A program made the position numbers and the translations under genes. Below are positions 54,863 to 61,873 of a DNA stretch of 64,000 bases, piece after piece. This DNA is from a virus. A model generated the notes under the pieces. It did not search any database and was not told the origin of the DNA. It worked only from the letters and a program-made list of their open reading frames with translations. Position 1 is the first letter of the stretch. The number at the start of each line of letters is the position of its first letter. The stretch is taken from the IMG/VR virus record IMGVR_UViG_3300018079_000001, positions 37,822 to 101,821 of that record; one strand, written 5' to 3'.

Positions 54863-55077
54863 CCGTGCGCACGCCCTGCGAGCCGACCGGCAGGGGGAAG
54901 GAAGAGTCAGCGGGGAACTTGGTGCAAGCAGGGGAAACGCTGGCGAGGTTGGCGCGCTTCACGTCGGACTGCGACCGACGCTAAGACGACTATTTCGCGG
55001 TGGTACCCGTGTGAGCACGGCGCAACGCTGTGTGTCTCGAAGCTACGTGGACCGGGCTGGTCGGTCCCCTACCTCAC
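54863..55077 (+). ncRNA. hairpin-rich gene-free stretch between tRNAs
   Basis: 215 bases without a gene hold four perfect hairpins: CCCTGC/GCAGGG (54874-54879 with 54890-54895), CGTCGG/CCGACG (54962-54967 with 54975-54980), CCGTG-TGAG-CACGG (55007-55020) and GGACCG/CGGTCC (55049-55054 with 55062-55067). Two have 7-base loops. It is a candidate structured RNA co-transcribed with the tRNAs. Confidence 0.42.
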
Positions 55078-55151
55078 TCCGGTGTCAGCCAATGGTAGGC
55101 TAACGGACTGTTAATCCGTCAATCGTGGTTCGAGTCCACGCACCGGAGCCA
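55078..55151 (+). tRNA. tRNA-Asn (anticodon GTT)
   Basis: The acceptor TCCGGTG pairs with CACCGGA. The anticodon arm ACGGA-CTGTTAA-TCCGT gives GTT. The T-arm is CGTGG-TTCGAGT-CCACG, and CCA is encoded. Last tRNA of the array. Confidence 0.92.
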
Positions 55152-55166
55152 AATTCTCTACGTCTG

Positions 55167-55184
55167 TTGATCCTACTAAGTAGG
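55167..55184 (+). promoter_or_regulatory. start-associated palindromic element, copy 9
   Basis: TTGATCCTACTAAGTAGG, then GAGG, 12 bases before the ATG at 55197. It lies 15 bases after tRNA-Asn. Confidence 0.85.
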
Positions 55185-55196
55185 GAGGACAGCCAA

Positions 55197-55373
55197 ATGG
55201 AAAAGGACAGAGGCAGCATGCAGAAGCCGGTATGGGTAACGCTCGGCATGGCGACGCACTTCGGCGTCGGCATCGCGGCTGGCAAGGCGTTCGGATTCTG
55301 GTGGGGCGTGTTTTACGGTGCCTTTGCCGAGACGTGGCTGGTCTATCGGCTCGCCGCGTGGATACTCGCATGA
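55197..55373 (+). CDS. 58-aa membrane protein
   Basis: The C-terminal 40 residues are hydrophobic with Gly and aromatic residues (VWVTLGMATHFGVGIAAGKA; YGAFAETWLVYRLAAWILA), two likely spans. The start is set by the ninth start-associated element. Confidence 0.6.
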   Translation: MEKDRGSMQKPVWVTLGMATHFGVGIAAGKAFGFWWGVFYGAFAETWLVYRLAAWILA

Positions 55374-55435
55374 TCAACATTCTGTGCATGATGTTGGCCT
55401 TGCGGTATTCATGATCGCCATTTCGGTTGCGCCTG

Positions 55436-55756
55436 GTGAGTAAGCGTTTCCGTTGGCGCATGGACAAGCAGTGCGACAACTGCCCCTTCGCCTCGAAGGG
55501 TGCGGGGCTTGCGCTGCGCCGGTCACTCAAGCCTGGCCGATGGGCTGAGATCACACAGTCAATCAGAGACGGCGCACCGTTCCATTGTCACAAGACGACT
55601 CAGGACATGGTCGAGGATGACGACGGCGACGTGCTCGACGTGGGCGCGAAGGCACTCATGTGCGCCGGGGCACTCGCCTACGCTGAGAAGCGCGGCGTGT
55701 CGAGCCAACTGCAACGGGTGTGCGAGCGGCTGGACTCCATGAGGAAGAGAGTGTGA
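55436..55756 (+). CDS. DUF6283-like Cys protein
   Basis: A 106-aa protein. QCDNCPFASKG, PFHCHKTT and MCAGALAYAEK follow the pattern of phage DUF6283 proteins (CPF ... G.PF.CH.T ... CAG). The start is uncertain: GTG 55436 or ATG 55460, neither with a good ribosome binding site. Two tiny frames between 55370 and 55440 are not convincing. Metal binding is likely; the biochemical role is unknown. Confidence 0.6.
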   Translation: MSKRFRWRMDKQCDNCPFASKGAGLALRRSLKPGRWAEITQSIRDGAPFHCHKTTQDMVEDDDGDVLDVGAKALMCAGALAYAEKRGVSSQLQRVCERLDSMRKRV

Positions 55757-55929
55757 TGGGCGCGGCCAAGCAGAAGGCACTCGCACTCGCGGAGGGCCGC
55801 ACATACATCGAAGTCAAGGACATGCGCGGGCTGATGTTCCCGGTCACTGAGACTCCCGAGGGCGACTTGCTCGTGACGGACGGGCTGTACAAAGGCTTCA
55901 AAATTCGCACAAAGGGAGGCGCATCATGA
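55756..55929 (+). CDS. hypothetical 57-aa protein
   Basis: A small beta-rich protein (TYIEVKDMRGLMFPVTETP; GLYKGFKIRTKGG), starting in TGATG overlap and ending in ATGA overlap. No family is recognised. Confidence 0.55.
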   Translation: MGAAKQKALALAEGRTYIEVKDMRGLMFPVTETPEGDLLVTDGLYKGFKIRTKGGAS

Positions 55930-56036
55930 AACTAGCAATCATCGCGGTGGGAACTGTGGTGGTATTCTTGGCGCAGCTTGCTCTGCTGGCCGGGGCAATA
56001 TACGTTGTAGTTCACTTCGCCGTGAAGTTCTGGTGA
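55926..56036 (+). CDS. 36-aa single-span membrane peptide
   Basis: Almost the whole peptide is hydrophobic (IIAVGTVVVFLAQLALLAGA). It starts in ATGA overlap with the upstream gene and ends in TGATG overlap. Function unknown. Confidence 0.5.
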   Translation: MKLAIIAVGTVVVFLAQLALLAGAIYVVVHFAVKFW

Positions 56037-56257
56037 TGCAAGCCTTTGCCAAGCAAGTCAGTGTGTGGGGTGAGGAGTTCGAGGCGGTAGCAAAAGCCCT
56101 CAAGGACAAGGGCAAGCCGCAAGGTCGCATGCAGACCTGGTACTGCCACGAAGACAAGGGCTTTCATAACCTGCTCGGCAAGGTTGGTTGTGGCACATGC
56201 GCATTCTACGAAGAGCGGGTCGAATTGGACGAACCTAAACAGGAGGGAACATCATGA
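56036..56257 (+). CDS. 73-aa Cys/His protein
   Basis: A helical N-terminus, then TWYCHEDKGFHN and VGCGTCAFYEE, a C-H-H-C-x-x-C type metal site. It starts in TGATG overlap. No family is recognised. Confidence 0.55.
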   Translation: MQAFAKQVSVWGEEFEAVAKALKDKGKPQGRMQTWYCHEDKGFHNLLGKVGCGTCAFYEERVELDEPKQEGTS

Positions 56258-56640
56258 GAAATCTGTTGCTCGCGCTACTGTCGGTGGTTTTTCTGGTCGG
56301 ATGTCAGAGCGATGCGGACATCGCGTCGTACAACACGTCCAAGGCTGCGGACATGTTCGAGGTTGAACGCCGCGTGATCTTCTACAACGGCATCACTGGC
56401 GAGTACATCCTCGTCATCGAGGGTCGGTGCTCGCTCGGCAACAACGACACGGCACTCCGTATGAGTGTCACGTGCAAGACCGGAGATGGTGCGTACAAGA
56501 AACATTTCCTCGGCCTGTCCGACAACGTGACGTTTTTCGTCGAGCAGGTGGAGTCGAAGAAGGTGGGCGCGTACCACTATCGGGTGATCTTCAAGCCACA
56601 GACCGTTATCCCGGACATCGACGTGCGGATTGAGAGATGA
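56254..56640 (+). CDS. beta-sandwich lipoprotein
   Basis: A 128-aa protein. A signal peptide ends in the lipobox LVGC with lipidated Cys17. The rest follows a phage lipoprotein family common in actinophages: SYNTSKAADMFEV, VIFYNGITGEYILVIEGRCS, KKHFLGLSDNVTFFVEQ, YHYRVIFKPQT. Members are thought to sit on the cell surface and may block superinfection; that role is not proven. It starts in ATGA overlap. Confidence 0.75.
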   Translation: MRNLLLALLSVVFLVGCQSDADIASYNTSKAADMFEVERRVIFYNGITGEYILVIEGRCSLGNNDTALRMSVTCKTGDGAYKKHFLGLSDNVTFFVEQVESKKVGAYHYRVIFKPQTVIPDIDVRIER

Positions 56641-56783
56641 TCAAGCGGTGGCGCGAGCGTGACGCATGGGCGCAGTGGCACTTTGGCCTGGTCGTATGGG
56701 CCAGTCCAGAGCGATCGTGGGGTATCCGTGCGTGGTTCGGTCCGTGGTCGTGGGTAGTGAAGCGGGTGCCCCGTGGTCGGTAA
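56637..56783 (+). CDS. 48-aa Trp-rich protein
   Basis: An exceptionally aromatic protein with about ten Trp in 48 residues (WRERDAWAQWHF; IRAWFGPWSWVV) and a basic C-terminus. It follows the lipoprotein gene in ATGA overlap. It may bind membranes or pack against envelope components; function unknown. Confidence 0.5.
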   Translation: MIKRWRERDAWAQWHFGLVVWASPERSWGIRAWFGPWSWVVKRVPRGR

Positions 56784-56967
56784 GACAGGCAAGGCACGAC
56801 TCGAAGCCGCGATGAAACGGGTGTTCTCGGCTGTGCTCGACTACGACGGCGTTCGACCCGAGTTCGTCACGCTGCGGCAGGACGACATGGAGGCCCTGTT
56901 GATTGTGTTCAAAGAGAAGGCGATGGTCCTGGTCACTGCGCCCGATATGCACCCGGAGCAGCGGTGA
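56773..56967 (+). CDS. hypothetical 64-aa protein
   Basis: It starts at GTG inside the end of the Trp-rich gene. An alpha/beta protein with ALLIVFKEKAMVLVTAP strands. It ends in TGATG overlap. No family is recognised. Confidence 0.5.
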   Translation: MVGKTGKARLEAAMKRVFSAVLDYDGVRPEFVTLRQDDMEALLIVFKEKAMVLVTAPDMHPEQR

Positions 56968-57302
56968 TGTCGGCGCCAGTGAACACGCCGAAGACGGGGC
57001 AGATAGTCTACAAGAACTACACGCCCGCTGTCGTGGGCACGATCATCGCGGTGCTGAGCGAAGGTGATGACGATGCCCGTTGGCCCCGCGTCCAGGTGAA
57101 GTGGGACAACAAGAAGCGCGGGACGACCGAGGAGACGACGCTCGGCCTGGCAGACTACGAAAGCCTGGTCGAGGAGCACGAGCGCAAGGCGAAGAATCAT
57201 CGAGCGACCCTGGCCCGGATTCAGCGTGAGCGGGTGCGTGAGGTACTGGCGACAACGGATGGCCTGAGCCGGTTGGTTCAGGAGAAAATGGGGAGGGCAT
57301 AA
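56967..57302 (+). CDS. hypothetical 111-aa protein
   Basis: The N-terminal half is SH3-like (GQIVYKNYTPAVVGTIIAVL; RVQVKWDNKKRGT). The C-terminal half is a charged helix. It starts in TGATG overlap and ends in TAATG overlap. Nucleic-acid or protein binding is possible. Confidence 0.55.
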   Translation: MSAPVNTPKTGQIVYKNYTPAVVGTIIAVLSEGDDDARWPRVQVKWDNKKRGTTEETTLGLADYESLVEEHERKAKNHRATLARIQRERVREVLATTDGLSRLVQEKMGRA

Positions 57303-57484
57303 TGCCAATGTATAGCATCGAGTTTGGGTTCGATGATGACATTTCGTTTGCCAAGGAGATCGTTGCTGACTCCTTCGAGGATGCGCTGAAGAAGGCGCGT
57401 GACATGTCCACCAGGAAGTTGCTGGCGAAGGACGTGGAGTGGTTCGACGGGCACGCGATTGTCAAGGGGGTGCACCTGCGATGA
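57302..57484 (+). CDS. small paralogue, first of pair
   Basis: A 60-aa protein with a strand followed by a helix, FAKEIVADSFEDALKKARD, a pattern repeated in the next gene (VKAESYEEAFAKALD). Both look like small calcium-free 'strand-ESYEEA-helix' proteins common in phages. Starts in TAATG overlap. Confidence 0.55.
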   Translation: MPMYSIEFGFDDDISFAKEIVADSFEDALKKARDMSTRKLLAKDVEWFDGHAIVKGVHLR

Positions 57485-57690
57485 TCACGTACAGAATCGT
57501 GTCTGGCGACATGGACGAGAAAGTGAAGGCAGAGAGTTACGAGGAGGCATTCGCCAAGGCACTCGACGCTGCTGAACGTAAAGGCAAGGCGAAGAATCTC
57601 GGGTTGCTGTTCGAGATAATCGTCAAGGGCGAGCCAACACGATACGCGGACACAAGCAAGCAACTGAAACAAATGGGGAGGATGGAATGA
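57481..57690 (+). CDS. small paralogue, second of pair
   Basis: A 69-aa protein related in layout to its upstream neighbour: YRIVSGDMDEKVKAESYEEA, helix, then a LLFEIIVKGE strand. Starts in ATGA overlap and ends in ATGA overlap with the phosphatase gene. Confidence 0.55.
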   Translation: MITYRIVSGDMDEKVKAESYEEAFAKALDAAERKGKAKNLGLLFEIIVKGEPTRYADTSKQLKQMGRME

Positions 57691-58340
57691 TCTACACATT
57701 CAGCCGTGAGATGGTCGAGTTCGGGTTGGACCTGACTGAGCCGTACGCTCTGATCAGCATTTCGACTCCAGCCGTGTACGGGCCAAAGGGAAATGCACAA
57801 GGCTTCAACATGGACGATCATGCTGCCGCCCTGCCAGCAGACGAGTTCCGTCTGGACATTCTGCGGCTGGCGTTTTGGGACGTGGATGAAAGCGATCTCA
57901 GGAGCCTGGGGAGCGACAAGTGGCAGGCACAGGTGCGGCTGTACTCGCCCGAGGATGCGCGCAGGGTTGCGGCGTTTGTGCGGGCCTGGGCGGTCAACCT
58001 GGTCATTCACTGTGATGCCGGTATCAGCCGCTCGCAGGGTATGGCGGCTGCGATCAGTGATCATCTGGACGTGCCTGTGAAGCACTCGACGCCGGGTATG
58101 CCCAACCGTCACGTGTACCGCATAACCTGGGAAGCCCTGCGACCGCGTGTGCTGTCATCGAAGCTGGCTCCGAATTCGCCCGCGCTCGTGCCGTTCAAGT
58201 ACGAAGACGCACCTGTCATCCCGCAGACGCGTCCGCTGAGAGAGTCAACTCGCCGAGACCCGTACAAGATCAGATTCACGAAGGACGGCGCGGTCGAGAG
58301 GTACGAGCGACAAGACAAGGGGGTAAAGGTGGTAAAATAA
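57687..58340 (+). CDS. protein tyrosine/dual-specificity phosphatase
   Basis: A 217-aa protein. VIHCDAGISRSQGMAAAI is the CX5R phosphatase loop, with nucleophile Cys and Arg in HCDAGISRS. The surrounding alpha/beta layout (ALISISTPAV strand, LRLAFWDVDE, RRVAAFVRAW helix) fits a cysteine phosphatase. It could remove phosphates from proteins or RNA 5' ends. The end overlaps the third extended -10 motif, so the protein terminates KVVK. Confidence 0.75.
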   Translation: MIYTFSREMVEFGLDLTEPYALISISTPAVYGPKGNAQGFNMDDHAAALPADEFRLDILRLAFWDVDESDLRSLGSDKWQAQVRLYSPEDARRVAAFVRAWAVNLVIHCDAGISRSQGMAAAISDHLDVPVKHSTPGMPNRHVYRITWEALRPRVLSSKLAPNSPALVPFKYEDAPVIPQTRPLRESTRRDPYKIRFTKDGAVERYERQDKGVKVVK

Positions 58341-58342
58341 AA
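58329..58342 (+). promoter_or_regulatory. extended -10 promoter motif, copy 3
   Basis: GTGGTAAAATAAAA, identical to copies at 25535 and 49781. It lies 5 bases before the terminase ATG. A transcript started from it would have almost no leader, so the terminase might be leaderless or also made from upstream. Confidence 0.5.
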
Positions 58343-58347
58343 GAGAC

Positions 58348-59898
58348 ATGCGGCTGATCAATCAGCTTGACCCGATTCAATCTGTCGAGGAGAGCCCGGA
58401 CGAAATCCTCACGCTCGGGTGTCAGAACGATCTTGAGACGTTTGTCGAATTCGCCTGGCCTACCGTCGTTCGTGCCGCGAAGTTTCAGAACAACTGGCAT
58501 ATCGGGGCAATCTGCGAACACTTGACCGCGCTCTACAAGTTGGATTTCAAGAACCTCCTGATCAACGTCCCGCCCCGGTTCGGCAAGTCGGTCATCTCGT
58601 CGGTGATGTTCCCTGCGTGGCTGTGGCTTCAGGACCCGAAGCTGCGCATGCTCTACTCGTCCTACTCACAACCGCTCGCGACGCGTGACTCGCTGTACAC
58701 GCGGCAATTGATTCAGAGTCCGTGGTATCAGGGGCAGTGGGCAGATCGCTTTACGATTGCCGGCGATCAGAACGAGAAAATGCGCTTCGAGAACACCGAC
58801 AAGGGCTATCGGCTCGCCACGTCGGTTGCGGGTGCCAACACTGGAGAGGGTGGCGACCTGATCGTCTGCGACGACCCACACAACGTGGCCGAGGCTGAGT
58901 CAGACCTGAAACGGGAAGAGGCCGTACGGTGGTGGAACGAAGTCATGAGCACCCGAGGCAACGACCCACGCACCGCTCGACGCGTGGTCATCGCGCAGCG
59001 CGCCCACTTCGCCGATCTGTCACAGGACATCCTGGACAAGGGCGAGTACGTGCACTTGAATCTGGCGATGGAGTTCGAGAAGGGTGCAAAGCTAATCAGC
59101 GTCCCCTCGGGGGTGCAATGGCTGCCAACCGAGGTAGACGAACGCGTAGAAGACGGCGAGTTACTGTGGCCGGCGCGCTACGATACTGCGTGGGTTGCAG
59201 CGCAGAAGATCGCGATGGGCAGCTACGCCTACGCTGCGCAGTTCCAACAGCGTCCGACCCCGCGTACGGGCGGCATGTTCAGCCGCGACAAGATCGTCAT
59301 TGATACCCTGCCCCTGGAGCTACGCCTGGAAAAGGGATGGGACGACGCGGTGTGGTCCTGGGATATGTCGTTCAAAGACTTGGCGGACTCAGACTATGTG
59401 GTCGGTCAGTGCTGGATTCGAAAAGGCGGCATGTTCTACCTGATCCACCAGACACGAGCGCGTATGGCGTTCTCAGCCACGAAGGCGGCTGTGCGCACGA
59501 CCCGAGCGAAGTTCACGAGGATCACCCGTATCCTCGTCGAGGACAAGGCGAACGGCACCGCCGTGATTGATGACCTGCGTACGACCATCCCTGGCCTGAC
59601 CCCTGTCGAGCCGATGGGCGGCAAGGAAAGCCGAGCGTCCACGGTCGAGCCGCTGTGGGAGTCGGGCTGTATCGTCCTGCCGATGGGCGCCCCGTGGGTA
59701 GAGGACTTCATTCAGGAGTGCGCTGAGTTCCCTCGGGGAGCCTACGACGACCAGGTGGACGCTATGTCACAGGCCCTTGTGTGGCTCTTAAACCGATACA
59801 ACATGCCGGGCGGGGCGTCGGTCGGTAGCTTCACGAAAAGCACGCTCCCCTGGCAGCGAGGCCCACAACAGGGGTACAAGGACCCCCGAGGCGAGTGA
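58348..59898 (+). CDS. terL: terminase large subunit
   Basis: A 516-aa packaging motor. The ATPase Walker A is PPRFGKS at residues 75-81, and a GGDLIVCDDPHN strand supplies Walker B and the following acidic pair. The C-terminal RNase H-like nuclease has WSWDMSFKD and YDDQVDAMSQ as metal-binding acidic positions. It cuts and pumps DNA into the prohead. It lies far from the structural genes in this window, which is consistent with a circular map whose head genes are outside it. Confidence 0.9.
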   Translation: MRLINQLDPIQSVEESPDEILTLGCQNDLETFVEFAWPTVVRAAKFQNNWHIGAICEHLTALYKLDFKNLLINVPPRFGKSVISSVMFPAWLWLQDPKLRMLYSSYSQPLATRDSLYTRQLIQSPWYQGQWADRFTIAGDQNEKMRFENTDKGYRLATSVAGANTGEGGDLIVCDDPHNVAEAESDLKREEAVRWWNEVMSTRGNDPRTARRVVIAQRAHFADLSQDILDKGEYVHLNLAMEFEKGAKLISVPSGVQWLPTEVDERVEDGELLWPARYDTAWVAAQKIAMGSYAYAAQFQQRPTPRTGGMFSRDKIVIDTLPLELRLEKGWDDAVWSWDMSFKDLADSDYVVGQCWIRKGGMFYLIHQTRARMAFSATKAAVRTTRAKFTRITRILVEDKANGTAVIDDLRTTIPGLTPVEPMGGKESRASTVEPLWESGCIVLPMGAPWVEDFIQECAEFPRGAYDDQVDAMSQALVWLLNRYNMPGGASVGSFTKSTLPWQRGPQQGYKDPRGE

Positions 59899-59920
59899 TC
59901 GGCAGAATGTCACTGTTCTG

Positions 59921-59938
59921 TTGATCCTACTAAGTAGG
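59921..59938 (+). promoter_or_regulatory. start-associated palindromic element, copy 10
   Basis: TTGATCCTACTAAGTAGG, then GGGAG, nine bases before the ATG at 59948, the start of a tailed zinc protein. Confidence 0.85.
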
Positions 59939-59947
59939 GGGAGTCTT

Positions 59948-60439
59948 ATGGGTGTAAGCGACGGCGGTGAGGGGTGGGTGTTTCAGGCTCCTTGGGCGCC
60001 TTGGGATGCCGCGCAGCCGAAGCCAACCACGCGCCAGCCGATCGACCAGGACATGTGCAAGTGCGGACACGCATACCCCGAGCACAAAGCCAACGGGTGC
60101 AGCTTCCGCGAGACGGTGTTTGCGGACATTGCGCGGAACGGTCCTTCGGGGCCGCAGTGCGAGTGCAAGAAGTTCGAGTTCCGGTACGGGACGGACATGG
60201 CCCGTCTGGAAAAGGTGATGAAGGACATCATGGCCTTGACGTTGGCGAAGCAGGACGTGACGTTGCAGGACATCGAGAACATTTTGCGCCCGGTGCTTGT
60301 GGGAGAGCCGAAGCCGATTTACGTGGATCGACCCGTGCCAGCGCCGGCTGAGCCAGTGCAGAAGGTGGTCGATCGGTTGTTCTCGGTCAAGCCGACACTC
60401 GAAGGACGCGCATCGTTTAACCTGGACGAAGAGGTATGA
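59948..60439 (+). CDS. CxCGH zinc protein with shared tail
   Basis: A 163-aa protein. CKCGHAYPEH ... C ... CECKKFEF, residues about 37-75, matches the zinc layout of the 47744 and 52125 products. A helix (MARLEKVMKDIMALTLAKQD) and Pro-rich linker lead to LEGRASFNLDEEV. It is directly under the tenth start-associated element, linking both special features of the genome. Confidence 0.7.
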   Translation: MGVSDGGEGWVFQAPWAPWDAAQPKPTTRQPIDQDMCKCGHAYPEHKANGCSFRETVFADIARNGPSGPQCECKKFEFRYGTDMARLEKVMKDIMALTLAKQDVTLQDIENILRPVLVGEPKPIYVDRPVPAPAEPVQKVVDRLFSVKPTLEGRASFNLDEEV

Positions 60440-60570
60440 ACGACACGACGCGGCAGCATCCGAAGCACAGGGTCCTGGCCGAGGTTCAAGGCTGTAGCAA
60501 GTGCATGGAGCGGTTTTGGACTGCGATAGAGAAACTAAAGAGGCTGGACGCAAAGGACAAGCAATGCTAA
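60436..60570 (+). CDS. 44-aa protein with CxxC
   Basis: It starts in ATGA overlap. A GCSKCMERFW segment and a charged helix follow. It overlaps the next gene by 7 bases. No family is recognised. Confidence 0.5.
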   Translation: MNDTTRQHPKHRVLAEVQGCSKCMERFWTAIEKLKRLDAKDKQC

Positions 60571-60902
60571 CACTTCAGGTGTGGAACGTGAGTGATCTTG
60601 CCCCGGTGTCAGACTACCACTACGCGGTGTACATCGGACGCGAGCGCATCGCGACGGGCTCAGTCAACGGGCATCGACGCGATGATGGTTGGCCTGCACT
60701 CGTCAAGCAGATTGCCGAGGCGCACACCAAGGCGTGTCTGCCGAAGACACCTGCCGCTGAGTGGTTCGAGGCTTTCGTCAAGGCTGAGCCGCTCGCCTGC
60801 GGGCTTCTACGCGAGCGCGATGGTGCAATCTGCTGCAAGCCGAAGAGCATCTACCCGGACGGCACGCACCGGCACAAGTTCGTCAAGATCAGGCCGGCAT
60901 GA
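60564..60902 (+). CDS. hypothetical 112-aa protein
   Basis: An alpha/beta protein (YHYAVYIGRERIATGSVNG). A Cys pair ICCK and later His residues (TGHRHK-type end) could bind metal. It ends in ATGA overlap. Confidence 0.55.
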   Translation: MLTLQVWNVSDLAPVSDYHYAVYIGRERIATGSVNGHRRDDGWPALVKQIAEAHTKACLPKTPAAEWFEAFVKAEPLACGLLRERDGAICCKPKSIYPDGTHRHKFVKIRPA

Positions 60903-61144
60903 GTACCTCACGCTGTCCGTGCAGAGAGACAGGGTGCACTCGGATTGTGAAGTTGTATCTCGAAGGTAGGCTGACTGACGATCAAGCAATCAATCTGCAT
61001 CGTTTACCAGTGACCTTGCGAGAGATGATCACACCGGATGACGGCATGCGGGTACGCAACGTAGTGTTTGATGAAGACTTGGAGAAACAAGTCAAGGAAT
61101 ACGAGCAGGCGTTGCGCGAGCGCGTCGAGGAAGGCACGAAGTGA
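60899..61144 (+). CDS. 81-aa protein with N-terminal Cys cluster
   Basis: RCPCRETGCTR gives three Cys near the N-terminus. The C-terminus is a charged helix (EKQVKEYEQALRERVEEG). An internal VVFDED stretch resembles the shared tail by chance but is not terminal. No family is recognised. Confidence 0.55.
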   Translation: MSTSRCPCRETGCTRIVKLYLEGRLTDDQAINLHRLPVTLREMITPDDGMRVRNVVFDEDLEKQVKEYEQALRERVEEGTK

Positions 61145-61153
61145 TATTATATC

Positions 61154-61354
61154 ATGATCATCGGCCGGGTGCCCGCGTGGCTCTGTCGGTGGCTTCATCG
61201 AAGGCACCGTGTCATGGAGCCGTTCGACGAATTTGGTGCAATGTGGTGCGAGCACTGTCGGGTGAGACGATGGCCGCGATCTGTGTCAACATCTTCGTCC
61301 TCTTGCTCGTCCTGCTACACACGATGCGCGCATTGCAACAAGCCACGTGCGTGA
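61154..61354 (+). CDS. hypothetical 66-aa basic Cys protein
   Basis: It starts at ATG 61154 in an AT-rich junction without a clear ribosome binding site. WCEHC and CYTRCAHC give two Cys pairs. The C-terminal part is Ser/Cys-rich and may reflect overlap with the next frame. Confidence 0.35.
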   Translation: MIIGRVPAWLCRWLHRRHRVMEPFDEFGAMWCEHCRVRRWPRSVSTSSSSCSSCYTRCAHCNKPRA

Positions 61355-61389
61355 TAGGAGGGGCGGACCTATTTCAATGTCTGAGATGA
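61270..61389 (+). CDS. 39-aa membrane peptide
   Basis: ATG 61270 opens a peptide whose first 20 residues are hydrophobic (ICVNIFVLLLVLLHTM). It overlaps the previous frame by 85 bases; one of the two may be spurious. The membrane-like composition favours this one. Confidence 0.45.
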   Translation: MAAICVNIFVLLLVLLHTMRALQQATCVIGGADLFQCLR

Positions 61390-61574
61390 AACCGTTCTCC
61401 GTGTCCGTGACCATGCGACCCGAGTCACCGCTGAAGCAGATCATCCTGCACGGTGCGGTGATGGAAACAGGCTTTGCTGCGCAGGGGCTCATGTACTGGA
61501 TCAGGACGGACGAGGGAAAGACGTACCGTTACCCGGTGGATCAAATCACGAGCATCATAGAGGATCGTTCGTGA
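61377..61574 (+). CDS. hypothetical 65-aa protein
   Basis: A beta-rich protein (FSVSVTMRPESPLKQIILHG; GKTYRYPVDQITSII), perhaps a small SH3-like fold. The start is ATG 61377, or 61386 with the ribosome binding site further away. It ends in TGATG overlap. Confidence 0.5.
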   Translation: MSEMKPFSVSVTMRPESPLKQIILHGAVMETGFAAQGLMYWIRTDEGKTYRYPVDQITSIIEDRS

Positions 61575-61873
61575 TGCCAAACGACCCAAACGACACCACG
61601 AGCGTGTTCATTCCACGGACGCCGTCCATTCCAGACTCGCCAGACTTGTCACGGACGCACTGCTATGGTTGTGACCCCGCGCCGGACCCGAAGCTGATTC
61701 TACGCCCGTTCCCGTGCATACTGCATAGCAAGAAAGTGGAGGGCACGGACGACGAGGCAGCTACGACAAGTGACGGGATACCGTCTGGCTCTGGAGCAGC
61801 AGACGGAAACGAATCCAACCGAGCAGCGTGTGAGATCGTTCACAGGGAGAGGAAAGCACATGACGACGAATAA
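61574..61873 (+). CDS. hypothetical 99-aa protein
   Basis: Hydrophilic, Pro/Asp-rich, probably disordered, with an HCYGCDP pair and a lone PCILH. It overlaps the next gene by 14 bases. No family is recognised. Confidence 0.45.
   Translation: MPNDPNDTTSVFIPRTPSIPDSPDLSRTHCYGCDPAPDPKLILRPFPCILHSKKVEGTDDEAATTSDGIPSGSGAADGNESNRAACEIVHRERKAHDDE

Noticed and set aside
60899-61144. VVFDED segment as another shared-tail protein
   Set aside because: It is internal, followed by a 20-residue helix. All true members have the motif at the very C-terminus.
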